64,000 nt of DNA, taken from contig JAFYKZ010000030.1 of the NCBI GenBank assembly GCA_017537365.1, positions 17,615 through 81,614 on the forward strand, read 5' to 3'. This document shows positions 51,279 to 59,253 of the stretch, piece after piece; position 1 is the stretch's first letter; every line of letters begins with the position of its first letter. Under the pieces are notes generated by a model. The model saw only the letters and a program-made list of their open reading frames with translations, was not told the DNA's origin and made no database searches. Both the position numbers and the translations under genes were made by a program. This DNA comes from Clostridia bacterium (GTDB taxonomy: Bacteria > Bacillota > Clostridia > Oscillospirales > Acutalibacteraceae).

Positions 51279-51334
51279 AAACCTGACTGCTAAGCGTTGT
51301 ATCCTTAACGGTACAACGCTTAGCAGTCAGGTTT
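51279..51334. terminator. Very long terminator hairpin, shared by converging genes
   Basis: A perfect 23-bp stem (51279-51301 with 51312-51334) with a 10-base loop is followed by a T-tract on the plus strand. The minus-strand lipoprotein gene ends inside its right arm. Confidence 0.85.
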
Positions 51335-51838
51335 GTTTTTTGATATGGTTGCATTTTTAATTATAATTTCGGTATTTGTTTCGGGGAAGATAAGCTTTAA
51401 TGGAAGTCCTGAATTTCCTAAATAAAGTCTGAACTCTAAGTTTTCTATTTTAGAGGATAAATAGGTTTGTTTGTTTTCGGATAAAATTTCAGTTTTCCTA
51501 TCATTTGCTTTTAAAAAGGTGTTATAAATTAATTGGGGTATAAAATTTTCGTCTGATTTATTAGGAATTAATTTGGTAGTTATTTCTTTATATGAAACCT
51601 CGCAGCCACTTTCAGAGAAAATAAATTTTGTGCCTTCAATATTTTCGGGATTTATAACCGAGATTATTGTTTTATCTTTTTTGATTTCAACAAAGTATTC
51701 ACTTTTTATATTGTTTTTTTCGGTTTCTGCTAAAAAAGAAAGCTCGGAGGTTATAATTTTAACATCCGAGCTTTTATTATTACATCCTGATAGCAAAGCA
51801 ATTAAAAAAGAAATAAATATTATAGAAAATTTTTTCAC
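51320..51838 (-). CDS. Lipoprotein of unknown function
   Basis: The 172-aa protein starts with a lipoprotein signal peptide and lipobox LLSGC with the cysteine near residue 19, so it is anchored on the outer membrane surface. The rest is a beta-rich pattern that loosely recalls LolA-like or outer-surface lipoprotein carriers, but I see no diagnostic motif. The start is a GTG at 51838 supported by AAAAGGG. It follows nnrD/E by 24 bases. The last three codons and the stop lie in the right arm of the 23-bp hairpin. Confidence 0.72.
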   Translation of the reverse strand: MKKFSIIFISFLIALLSGCNNKSSDVKIITSELSFLAETEKNNIKSEYFVEIKKDKTIISVINPENIEGTKFIFSESGCEVSYKEITTKLIPNKSDENFIPQLIYNTFLKANDRKTEILSENKQTYLSSKIENLEFRLYLGNSGLPLKLIFPETNTEIIIKNATISKNKPDC

Positions 51839-51862
51839 AGAAAAACCCTTTTGTAACCTATA

Positions 51863-53308
51863 TTAAAGCTCCTCAATAATATCCGATGCTATCATACTGC
51901 TCTCGCTTCGCTTTTTTGCTGCCTTATCGCCTGCAAGAGAATGAAGATAAACTGCCGATTTTGCCGCTTCAAAGGGTGATAAGCCCTGAGCTAAAAGCGA
52001 AACGGTTATTCCTGAAAGAACATCACCGCTGCCTGCAGTTGCCATACCGTTATTTCCCAAAATATTTATAAAAACTTCACCTGTTTCATTTGCAACAATG
52101 GTATAAGCACCCTTTAAAACAACGGTGCATTTATACTTTATAGCAAAATCGCGAGCGGTGTTTATGCGGTCAGCTTCTACCTCGGCAACATTCTTTTTGC
52201 ATAGTCTTGCCATTTCGGCAGGATGAGGGGTTAAAATTATTGGAGCTTTGCATTTACTTAGTAATTCTATGCTTTTAGATATAAGATTTATTCCGTCTGC
52301 ATCCAAAACTATCGGAATTTGTGATTTGGTAAGTAAGAGTTCAAGAAGTTTTTCACATTCTTTATCAGTTCCTGTTCCGCAACCGAAAAGCATAGCTTTG
52401 GATTTTTCAAAAGCTTTACTGAAATCTATATTATCGGGGTTAAAACATCCGTTTTCGGCCGATTTAACGGGAATACAAACCGCTTCGGGAATATAGGTGG
52501 TGAAAGGCGAATATATATTATCGCAAATAACCGATTTAACTATTCCAACACCGCTTCTTAACGCCGCTTTTGCCGATAGCATTGCCGCGCCCGCCATACC
52601 ATAGCTTCCGCAGAAAAGCAATGCAGTTCCAAAAGTGCCTTTATGGGAATTTCGAGGTCTTTGAGGTAATAGAGGATTTTTGATTGTTTTATATGAAAAC
52701 TTTTCAGGTGTTACACCGATATCTGCAACTATAACCTCACCGCAAAACTCACTGCCCTTATTCAAAAAGAAACAAGGCTTATACGCTATAAAGGTTATAC
52801 TCAAATCGGCTTTAAAGCAAGAACCTAAAATTTCGCCGTTATCAGCCTTTATACCTGATGGAATATCTATGGCGATTTTAATGCCGTTTGATTGATTTAG
52901 CTTTTCTAAAAGCAAAACAATATCCTTAGATAAAGGTCGGTTTAAGCCAATGCCGAAAAGCGAATCTATAATAAAATCAAAATCGCCCTCAAAATCGGTT
53001 TTGATTTTCATATTGTTTAAACGGTTATAGTAATATAACGCGCTTTCGGTTTGAGGCTCACCTAACGGAATAAAAACGGTTACATCTGCGCCGTATTCAT
53101 ATAAAAGGCGGGAGATAACAAAACCGTCTCCGCCGTTGTTGCCGTTTCCGCAAACAACAGCAACTTTTTTAGATTTTATATCATATTTTTTATTTATTAT
53201 ATCGAAAGCTTTTTCGCCTGCATTTTGCATTAGCTCCAAAAAGGTAAAGCTTCCGCTTTCAACTGACGCCTGCTCAGCTTTTTTTATAAGAGCGGATTCA
53301 AGTATCAT
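51863..53308 (-). CDS. nnr: Bifunctional NAD(P)H-hydrate epimerase / ADP-dependent dehydratase
   Basis: The enzyme repairs damaged (hydrated) NAD(P)H. The 481-aa protein has the epimerase domain (about 1-205) with VVCGNGNNGGDGFVISRLL near 50 and FIIDSLFGIGL, and the ribokinase-like dehydratase domain (about 220-481) with KGTFGTALLFCGSYGMAGAA near 218, ILTPHPAEMARL near 355 and GMATAGSGDVLSGI near 424. AAGGAC precedes the ATG. It sits between a membrane protein and the lipoprotein gene. Confidence 0.95.
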   Translation of the reverse strand: MILESALIKKAEQASVESGSFTFLELMQNAGEKAFDIINKKYDIKSKKVAVVCGNGNNGGDGFVISRLLYEYGADVTVFIPLGEPQTESALYYYNRLNNMKIKTDFEGDFDFIIDSLFGIGLNRPLSKDIVLLLEKLNQSNGIKIAIDIPSGIKADNGEILGSCFKADLSITFIAYKPCFFLNKGSEFCGEVIVADIGVTPEKFSYKTIKNPLLPQRPRNSHKGTFGTALLFCGSYGMAGAAMLSAKAALRSGVGIVKSVICDNIYSPFTTYIPEAVCIPVKSAENGCFNPDNIDFSKAFEKSKAMLFGCGTGTDKECEKLLELLLTKSQIPIVLDADGINLISKSIELLSKCKAPIILTPHPAEMARLCKKNVAEVEADRINTARDFAIKYKCTVVLKGAYTIVANETGEVFINILGNNGMATAGSGDVLSGITVSLLAQGLSPFEAAKSAVYLHSLAGDKAAKKRSESSMIASDIIEEL

Positions 53309-53310
53309 AA

Positions 53311-53829
53311 TTAGTCCTTAAAAGCACTGTTTGCAATATATTTCGGAACGAATTTTTTAATAGCTCCTTGCATACGCTCATCAGGGGAGAAAACAAGATA
53401 GTATGCCGATTTGCCTTCGGGTTGAGCTACAAGCAAATAAGCGTTATCGTCATCCTGATTGCAAGCAAAGGTAACAGCCTTTTTATCGGTATTCTGCAAA
53501 AGACTTGGATTATATTTTTCAATTCTTTGAGTGAATCCCAAATCAAAGGATAAAATGCGTTTGCGAGAGCTTTTGTTGATTATTTTATCAACATCAAAGC
53601 TTCCGTTTGTAAGAATATATTCGTATTCAATATTGAAAAAAGCAGTAAGCTTAATAATTCCCCAATAAAGACCGAATAAAACAAATGCCACGAAAGCTTT
53701 CAAATAAATAAAACTAAAATAAGCAATAATCGGTGTTAAGATTATTGTTAAAGCCCATATAGCAATAATTAAAAAAAGCTTAGCGGGACTTTTTTTGATT
53801 TTAACAATTTGTTCGAAAAAGGTATCCAT
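53311..53829 (-). CDS. Membrane protein with C-terminal PH-like domain (possibly DUF6106)
   Basis: The 172-aa protein has two adjacent hydrophobic helices (about 17-37 and 42-62), then a soluble part of about 100 residues rich in beta strands with EYEYILTNGSFDVDKI and RMQGAIKKFVPKYI. This layout suggests a DUF6106-type protein of unknown function, which I recall from Clostridia; the call is tentative. AAGGAG precedes the ATG. It starts the DUF-nnr-lipoprotein transcript. Confidence 0.6.
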   Translation of the reverse strand: MDTFFEQIVKIKKSPAKLFLIIAIWALTIILTPIIAYFSFIYLKAFVAFVLFGLYWGIIKLTAFFNIEYEYILTNGSFDVDKIINKSSRKRILSFDLGFTQRIEKYNPSLLQNTDKKAVTFACNQDDDNAYLLVAQPEGKSAYYLVFSPDERMQGAIKKFVPKYIANSAFKD

Positions 53830-53871
53830 AACATATCTCCTTAGTAACCTTAATATATTTTAATTATATTA

Positions 53872-53901
53872 ATTATACACCAAAACCTATTGTACTTGCA
53901 A
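53872..53901 (-). promoter_or_regulatory. Promoter of the DUF6106-nnr operon
   Basis: Minus-strand -10 TATAAT (53872-53877) lies 18 bp from TTGCAA (53896-53901). That palindromic box is the -35 of the divergent PqqD promoter as well. Confidence 0.55.
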
Positions 53902-53924
53902 TATAAAATATTATAGTGTATAAT
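53896..53924 (+). promoter_or_regulatory. Promoter of the PqqD-ABC exporter operon
   Basis: TTGCAA (53896-53901), 17-bp spacer and TATAAT (53919-53924) lie 36 bases before the GTG start. Confidence 0.7.
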
Positions 53925-53960
53925 ATTTTAATGAAATATTCATAAATTGAGGTGTTTAAA

Positions 53961-54227
53961 GTGAAAATTAAAGACGGATTTGAGCTTGTTAATTCGTCAG
54001 GTCAACAGGTTGTTGTATGCAAAAATGCGAGCGGATGCTCTCAAAATGTTATAACACTTACCGAAACTGCCGCATTTTTATGGAATTTATTAAAGGAAAA
54101 GGATGTTTCAAAAACTGAAATGCTCAATGCCCTTATAGAAAATTTTGAAATTTCTACTGTTTTGGCACTTGGAGATATTGATGTTTTTGTTCGAACTATG
54201 AGAGAAAATGAAATTATTGAAGAATAA
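53961..54227 (+). CDS. PqqD-like RiPP recognition element protein
   Basis: The 88-aa protein matches the PqqD family: KIKDGFELVNSSGQQVVV, then the LTETAAFLWNLLKEK helix start and a winged-helix end (DIDVFVRTMRENEIIEE). PqqD proteins bind leader peptides of ribosomally made peptides and present them to a maturase. The GTG at 53961 is chosen because TGAGGTG lies six bases upstream; the GTG at 53952 lies within it. The ABC exporter gene overlaps by 20 bases. No precursor or radical SAM gene is nearby. Confidence 0.85.
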   Translation: MKIKDGFELVNSSGQQVVVCKNASGCSQNVITLTETAAFLWNLLKEKDVSKTEMLNALIENFEISTVLALGDIDVFVRTMRENEIIEE

Positions 54228-55887
54228 GAAAGATAATAATTTTAAAGCGTTGCTTTGGATATTTAAGAGAACAAAGAAACATATACCATTGGTAGCAATT
54301 ATTTCTTTGTTTTCGGGTATAGTATCGCTTAGCGGAATAGTACTTGCGTATCTTACAAAGATTGTTTTAGATATTGCAACAAAAGATGCGAGCGGTAGTT
54401 TTTTTAAATGGGCGGTAGCTATTTTGGGCGTTGTTTTGCTCGAATTAATATTATCGAGCGCCGATACCGTTTTAAAGGCTTACGCAAGCGGTAAGCTTAC
54501 AATATCTATTAGAAAACATTTATTTAAATCGTTAGTTCAAAAAAAATATGTGGAAATATCAAAATATCATTCGGGTGAGGTTTTAAACCGTTTCACCTCG
54601 GATGCAGATATTGTTATAAGCAGTGTTTTAAGTTTAATACCCCATATTATCGTTGTGTTTACAAAGCTGATAGCGGGTATGGCGACTTTATTTTTACTTG
54701 ATAAAAAGATTGCAGTAATCGTTTTAGTTTTAGGTCTTATAATACCAACTATTGGGAGATTTATAAGCTTGAAATATAAGCGTATGCATAAAGACTGTCA
54801 AAAAACTGAGGGACAGATACGTTCTTTTATGCAAGAGTGTGTTGAAAATATAGTTGTTCTTAAAAGCTTTCAAAGTATTGAGCCTTTTTCAAAGAAATTG
54901 GCTCAGTATATGAATAAAAACTTTAAAATCAAAATCAAGAGAAGTTTATTAACCTCTTCGGCTCATTTTACTCTTAATTCATTTTTTACTTTTAGTTATT
55001 ATTTAGTTCTTCTTTGGGGCGCAAGTAGAATTTCAGATAGCGCGATGACTTATGGTACTTTAATGGCTTTCTTGCAGTTGGTTCAACAGTTGAGAGGACC
55101 GCTTCAAACCGTTTCGGGTATATTGCCTCAGTATTATCAAGCGATAGCTTCGGCTGAGCGTTTAATGGAATTGGGAGTTGGCGATAATGATAAGTCTGCC
55201 GAAACCGAGGAGAATTTGCAGGTTATAAAGAGTACTTTCAGTGGTATAGAATTTAAGGATATTACATTTGCTTATAAAGATGAAAACATACTTGAAAATT
55301 GCAGTTTCTCGGTGCCTGCAGGTAAAATCACCGCTTTAACAGGCGAATCAGGAAGCGGAAAGAGTACGATATTTAAGCTTATTTTAGGCCTTTATGAGGC
55401 GCAGGCGGGCGAAATTATAGTTAACGAAATTATACCGCTTGATACTTCGCTTAGAGGCTTGTTTGCTTATGTTCCTCAGGGGAATTTGGTGCTTTCGGGA
55501 ACGGTTAGAGAAAATATAAGCTTATGCAATGATAATATATCTGATGAGGATATTATAAAAGCTATGAAAGCGGCTGAGATTTACGATATAATTGCCGAAC
55601 TGCCTGATGGACTTGATACTGTATTAAAAGAAAGAGGTGTAGGTCTTTCTGAGGGTCAAATTCAGCGTATTTCAATAGCTCGCGCGTTGCTGACTGACGC
55701 TACGGTGCTTCTTTTAGACGAAGCCACATCTGCATTAGACGAGCAAACCGAAACCAAGGTTTTGAATAATATAAAGGCTATGTCTGATAAAACGGTTTTA
55801 TTTGTTACTCATAGAAATACAAGCTTAAAGGTTTGCGATAGAATAGTGCATGCAGAAAATAAAAAGTTTTCGGTTATAAAGGAGTAA
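54208..55887 (+). CDS. ABC exporter, fused permease and ATPase
   Basis: This is a half-transporter of 559 aa expected to work as a homodimer. The six-helix exporter domain covers about 20-305, and the nucleotide-binding domain has Walker A GESGSGKST (about 385), VPQGN Q-loop (about 422), signature LSEGQ (about 487), Walker B VLLLDEATSALDE (about 508) and the H-loop THR. No C39 peptidase domain is present. Pairing with the PqqD protein suggests peptide export; substrate unknown. Confidence 0.88.
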   Translation: MKLLKNKKDNNFKALLWIFKRTKKHIPLVAIISLFSGIVSLSGIVLAYLTKIVLDIATKDASGSFFKWAVAILGVVLLELILSSADTVLKAYASGKLTISIRKHLFKSLVQKKYVEISKYHSGEVLNRFTSDADIVISSVLSLIPHIIVVFTKLIAGMATLFLLDKKIAVIVLVLGLIIPTIGRFISLKYKRMHKDCQKTEGQIRSFMQECVENIVVLKSFQSIEPFSKKLAQYMNKNFKIKIKRSLLTSSAHFTLNSFFTFSYYLVLLWGASRISDSAMTYGTLMAFLQLVQQLRGPLQTVSGILPQYYQAIASAERLMELGVGDNDKSAETEENLQVIKSTFSGIEFKDITFAYKDENILENCSFSVPAGKITALTGESGSGKSTIFKLILGLYEAQAGEIIVNEIIPLDTSLRGLFAYVPQGNLVLSGTVRENISLCNDNISDEDIIKAMKAAEIYDIIAELPDGLDTVLKERGVGLSEGQIQRISIARALLTDATVLLLDEATSALDEQTETKVLNNIKAMSDKTVLFVTHRNTSLKVCDRIVHAENKKFSVIKE

Positions 55888-55890
55888 ATA

Positions 55891-56760
55891 ATGAAATTAC
55901 CTGAAAAATTTAAACTTAGAAATTTTTTATGGTTAACTCTTGCAGGTGTTATAAATGCTATCGGTGTTACAATGTTTATAGCTCCGGTTAATTTGTATGA
56001 TAGCGGTATTTCGGGAACCTCCATTTTGCTCGACCAAATAACTCCAAATGCTTGGAATTTATCTTTGTTTTTGCTTATTTTAAATATTCCTCTATTTTTA
56101 TATGGACTTAAAAAGCAAGGCAAAACCTTTACGGTTTACGCAATATATACGGTATTTATCTATTCTGCTTCGGCTTTTATAATAAATGATATTTTGCCGA
56201 TAGATGTGAGTTCTGTTTCGCCTTTTGCTAAGGATGATTTGCTCTTATGCTCAATTTTTGGCGGACTAATTTCGGGTATTGGAAGCGGTCTCGCTATTCG
56301 TTACGGAGGTGCTATGGACGGTATCGAAGTAATGGCGGTTATATTCTCGAAAAGACTGGGAATAACTGTTGGCGAGTTTGTTATGGCTTATAATGTTATT
56401 CTCTATATAGCGGCAGGTATAATAATGAAAAGTTGGGTAATTCCGCTTTATTCAATAGTAACCTATGCAGTTGGCTTAAAGGCGGTTGACTTTATAGTTG
56501 AGGGCTTAGACAGAAGCAAAGCCGCTATGATTGTAACCGAAAAACCTGACGAGGTTTGTGCCGAGCTTTCAAGTATGTTCGAAACGGGAGTAACGGTTAT
56601 TGAGGCTAAAGGCGGATATTCTAACAAGCCGAAAACCATGATATATTTTGTTGTTAACCGTTTTCAAATCAGAAAAATGCAGCAGGCGGTTCACGAGGTT
56701 GACCCATTGGCCTATATAACCATAAGCGAGGTTGCGGATATTTATAGCGCTAATCATTAA
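55891..56760 (+). CDS. YitT family membrane protein (DUF2179)
   Basis: The 289-aa protein has five or six hydrophobic helices (about 12-190) and a C-terminal cytoplasmic DUF2179 domain (about 205-289; contains GGYSNKPKTMIYFVVNRFQI). Members' function is unknown. AAGGAG precedes the ATG, three bases after the ABC stop, so it probably belongs to the same transcript. Confidence 0.88.
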   Translation: MKLPEKFKLRNFLWLTLAGVINAIGVTMFIAPVNLYDSGISGTSILLDQITPNAWNLSLFLLILNIPLFLYGLKKQGKTFTVYAIYTVFIYSASAFIINDILPIDVSSVSPFAKDDLLLCSIFGGLISGIGSGLAIRYGGAMDGIEVMAVIFSKRLGITVGEFVMAYNVILYIAAGIIMKSWVIPLYSIVTYAVGLKAVDFIVEGLDRSKAAMIVTEKPDEVCAELSSMFETGVTVIEAKGGYSNKPKTMIYFVVNRFQIRKMQQAVHEVDPLAYITISEVADIYSANH

Positions 56761-56766
56761 AAAATT

Positions 56767-56800
56767 AAAACGGAACGAAGATTTTTCTTCGTTCCGTTTT
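56767..56800. terminator. Bidirectional intrinsic terminator
   Basis: A perfect 15-bp stem (56767-56781 with 56786-56800) with a 4-base loop separates the YitT gene from the convergent NIF3 gene. Confidence 0.94.
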
Positions 56801-56801
56801 T

Positions 56802-57548
56802 CTATGCGTAATAAATAATTTCGGGATGATAGGTTATAAAATCTATCGAATTAAATTCATTTGCAAGGGTTTCTTTTAAAGGCTCAACTATAATGTCCTC
56901 GGTTTCGAAATGCCCTGCATCGAAAAGGGAAATACCGATATCCTTTGCTTCTAAAAATTTGTTATGTTTAATATCTGCGGTAACAAGTGCATCAAATTTG
57001 TGAAGCTTAGCGTCCAATAAAAAATCTCCGCCGCTTCCTGAACAAACCAGCACATTTTTAATTGGTTTTCCGCCATCGCAAAACTTAATTCTTCCGCCTA
57101 AAACCGATTTTAAATGCTTTGCAAAATCAGATGCCGATTGAGGCTCTATTTCACCGCTTTTTAGAAGATAACCATCTTCTGCGATTAGGGATTTTATATC
57201 TTTTAAACCTATATTTTGGCATAAACAGTCATTAACGCCGTTTGCACCAATATCCATATTGGTATGCATTGAAATAACCGCAATATTATTTTTAATAAGA
57301 TTAAAAATAATGCTTTCTTCGGTTACTGATTTTAAAGGGGTAAATATAACCGGGTGGTGAGTTATTATAAGCTCGCAACCGTTTTTAATAGCCTCATTTA
57401 AGGTATCAAAAGTACAGTCAAGCGAAATTAAAGCTTTTTTAACCTCAGCCTCACCGTCTCCTACAAGCAGACCAACATTATCAAAATCGCAAGCCGTATC
57501 GGTAGGGAAAAGGCGGTTTAAAAACTCAAAAATATTGTTAACGGTCAT
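56802..57548 (-). CDS. NIF3/YqfO-type dinuclear metal centre protein
   Basis: These proteins form hexameric rings with two metal ions per subunit; function is unclear, often annotated GTP cyclohydrolase I type 2. The 248-aa form lacks the PII-like insert of longer Firmicute homologues. Motifs: DFDNVGLLVGD (about 22), THHPVIFTPLK (about 65), SMHTNMD (about 95) and DAGHFETED (about 212), supplying the metal ligands. ATG 57548 follows AAGGG; it overlaps the end of glnS by one codon region. Confidence 0.88.
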   Translation of the reverse strand: MTVNNIFEFLNRLFPTDTACDFDNVGLLVGDGEAEVKKALISLDCTFDTLNEAIKNGCELIITHHPVIFTPLKSVTEESIIFNLIKNNIAVISMHTNMDIGANGVNDCLCQNIGLKDIKSLIAEDGYLLKSGEIEPQSASDFAKHLKSVLGGRIKFCDGGKPIKNVLVCSGSGGDFLLDAKLHKFDALVTADIKHNKFLEAKDIGISLFDAGHFETEDIIVEPLKETLANEFNSIDFITYHPEIIYYA

Positions 57549-57549
57549 T

Positions 57550-59238
57550 TTATCCCTTCTTTGCAAAGGAGTCTTTTAAAGCTACTGTGCGGTTAAATAC
57601 AAGCTTATCCTCGGTAGAATCCTTATCAACCGTAAAATAACCCTGACGCATAAATTGGAATGTGTCTCCAATCTTAGAATTTACAAGGGAAGAATCAATT
57701 TTGCAGTTTTCTAAAACGGTTAAAGATTCAGGGTTTAGATTATCTGCAAAAGAGGAAACGCCCTCTTCATCGCTAGGATTAGGAACATTGAAAAGGCGGT
57801 CATAAAGACGAACTTCAACATCTGCTGAGGTTTTTGCGCTAACCCAATGGAGAGTGCCCTTAACCTTTCTGCCGTCGGGTGATTCACCGCCGAAGCTTTC
57901 GGGGTCATAAGTGCAATGAACTGCGGTTATATTGCCGTTTTCGTCAGTTTCGTGAGAAGCATATTTAATATAATAAGCACCCTTTAAGCGCACCTCTTTT
58001 TGAGGGCATAAACGGAAATATTTTCCCGGAGGGTCTAGCATAAAATCGTCTGCTTCGATAAAGATTTCCTTAGAGAAGGTAACCTTTGATTTGCCAAGCT
58101 CGGGCTTATTAGGATTAATATCAACCTCGATAATATCGGTTTTATCCTCAGGATAATTATCAATTATAACTTTAAGAGGACGAAGCACCGCCATAGCGCG
58201 CTCGGCATTTTCGTTTAAATAATCTCTAACGCAAGATTCTAAAAGCGCATAATCTATAACGCTGTAGGCCTTAGAAACACCGATTTTATCAACAAAGGCA
58301 CGAACAGCCTCTGATGGATAACCTCTTCTTCTCATACCGCAAATGGTAGCCATACGGGGATCGTCCCAGCCTGAAACCAAACCGTCGTTCACAAGCTTTA
58401 AGCATTTACGCTTACTGGTTAAAGTGTAATTAACATTCATTCTTGCAAACTCTATCTGGCGAGGAGCTTCAGGAATTTCTAAAACCTCTAAGAACCAGTT
58501 ATATAGAGGTCTGTGATTTTCAAATTCCAATGAGCATAAAGAGTGGGTAACACCCTCTTTTGCATCGCTTAGAGGATGCGCAAAGTCATACATCGGGTAA
58601 ACACACCATTTATCACCTGTTCTGTGGTGAGTAGCGTGCATGATTCGGTAAATAACAGGGTCGCGCATATTGATGTTTGAAGATGCCATATCAATTTTAG
58701 CGCGAAGCACCATAGCTCCGTTTTCAAATTCGCCCTCGGTCATTCTGCAGAATAAATCGCGGGTTTCTTCTATCGGACGGTCGCGATAAGGACTGTTAAC
58801 ACCGGCTTCAGTTAAAGTTCCTCTCATTTCGCGAATTTCATCGGGAGTGGATTCATCAACATAAGCTAGTCCTTTATCTATAAGCTTTAAAGCACATTCA
58901 TAGATAAAATCGAAATAATCAGAGGCGAAATAAATGTTATCCCATTTAAAGCCTAACCATTCAATATCCTCTTTAATAGCATCTACATACTCAACATCCT
59001 CTTTGGTGGGATTAGTATCGTCAAGACGCAAATTACAGCTGCCTGAGTATTTTTCGGCGGTTGCAAAGTCAATGCAAATAGCCTTAGCATGACCTATATG
59101 CAAATAACCGTTTGGCTCAGGCGGAAAACGGGTTTGAACTTTTTTATATACTCCTTCTTTTAAATCCTCGTCAATAAAATCATGAATAAAATTAGAAGGT
59201 GCGGTATTTTCTTCGGTTAAAATAATATTTTCTTCCAT
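57550..59238 (-). CDS. glnS: Glutaminyl-tRNA synthetase
   Basis: GlnRS charges tRNA(Gln) directly. The 562-aa protein has the class I signature PPEPNGYLHIGHAK (HIGH type, about 40), NLRLDDTNP (about 70), the glutamine-site region, ALTSKRKCLKL-like (VNYTLTSKRK, about 270) for KMSKS, and the two-barrel anticodon domain (about 340-562). GlnRS-specific insertion segments distinguish it from GluRS. Presence of GlnRS means Glu-tRNA(Gln) amidation is unnecessary. AAGGAA supports ATG 59238. Confidence 0.95.
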   Translation of the reverse strand: MEENIILTEENTAPSNFIHDFIDEDLKEGVYKKVQTRFPPEPNGYLHIGHAKAICIDFATAEKYSGSCNLRLDDTNPTKEDVEYVDAIKEDIEWLGFKWDNIYFASDYFDFIYECALKLIDKGLAYVDESTPDEIREMRGTLTEAGVNSPYRDRPIEETRDLFCRMTEGEFENGAMVLRAKIDMASSNINMRDPVIYRIMHATHHRTGDKWCVYPMYDFAHPLSDAKEGVTHSLCSLEFENHRPLYNWFLEVLEIPEAPRQIEFARMNVNYTLTSKRKCLKLVNDGLVSGWDDPRMATICGMRRRGYPSEAVRAFVDKIGVSKAYSVIDYALLESCVRDYLNENAERAMAVLRPLKVIIDNYPEDKTDIIEVDINPNKPELGKSKVTFSKEIFIEADDFMLDPPGKYFRLCPQKEVRLKGAYYIKYASHETDENGNITAVHCTYDPESFGGESPDGRKVKGTLHWVSAKTSADVEVRLYDRLFNVPNPSDEEGVSSFADNLNPESLTVLENCKIDSSLVNSKIGDTFQFMRQGYFTVDKDSTEDKLVFNRTVALKDSFAKKG

Positions 59239-59253
59239 AAAAAACATTCCTTA

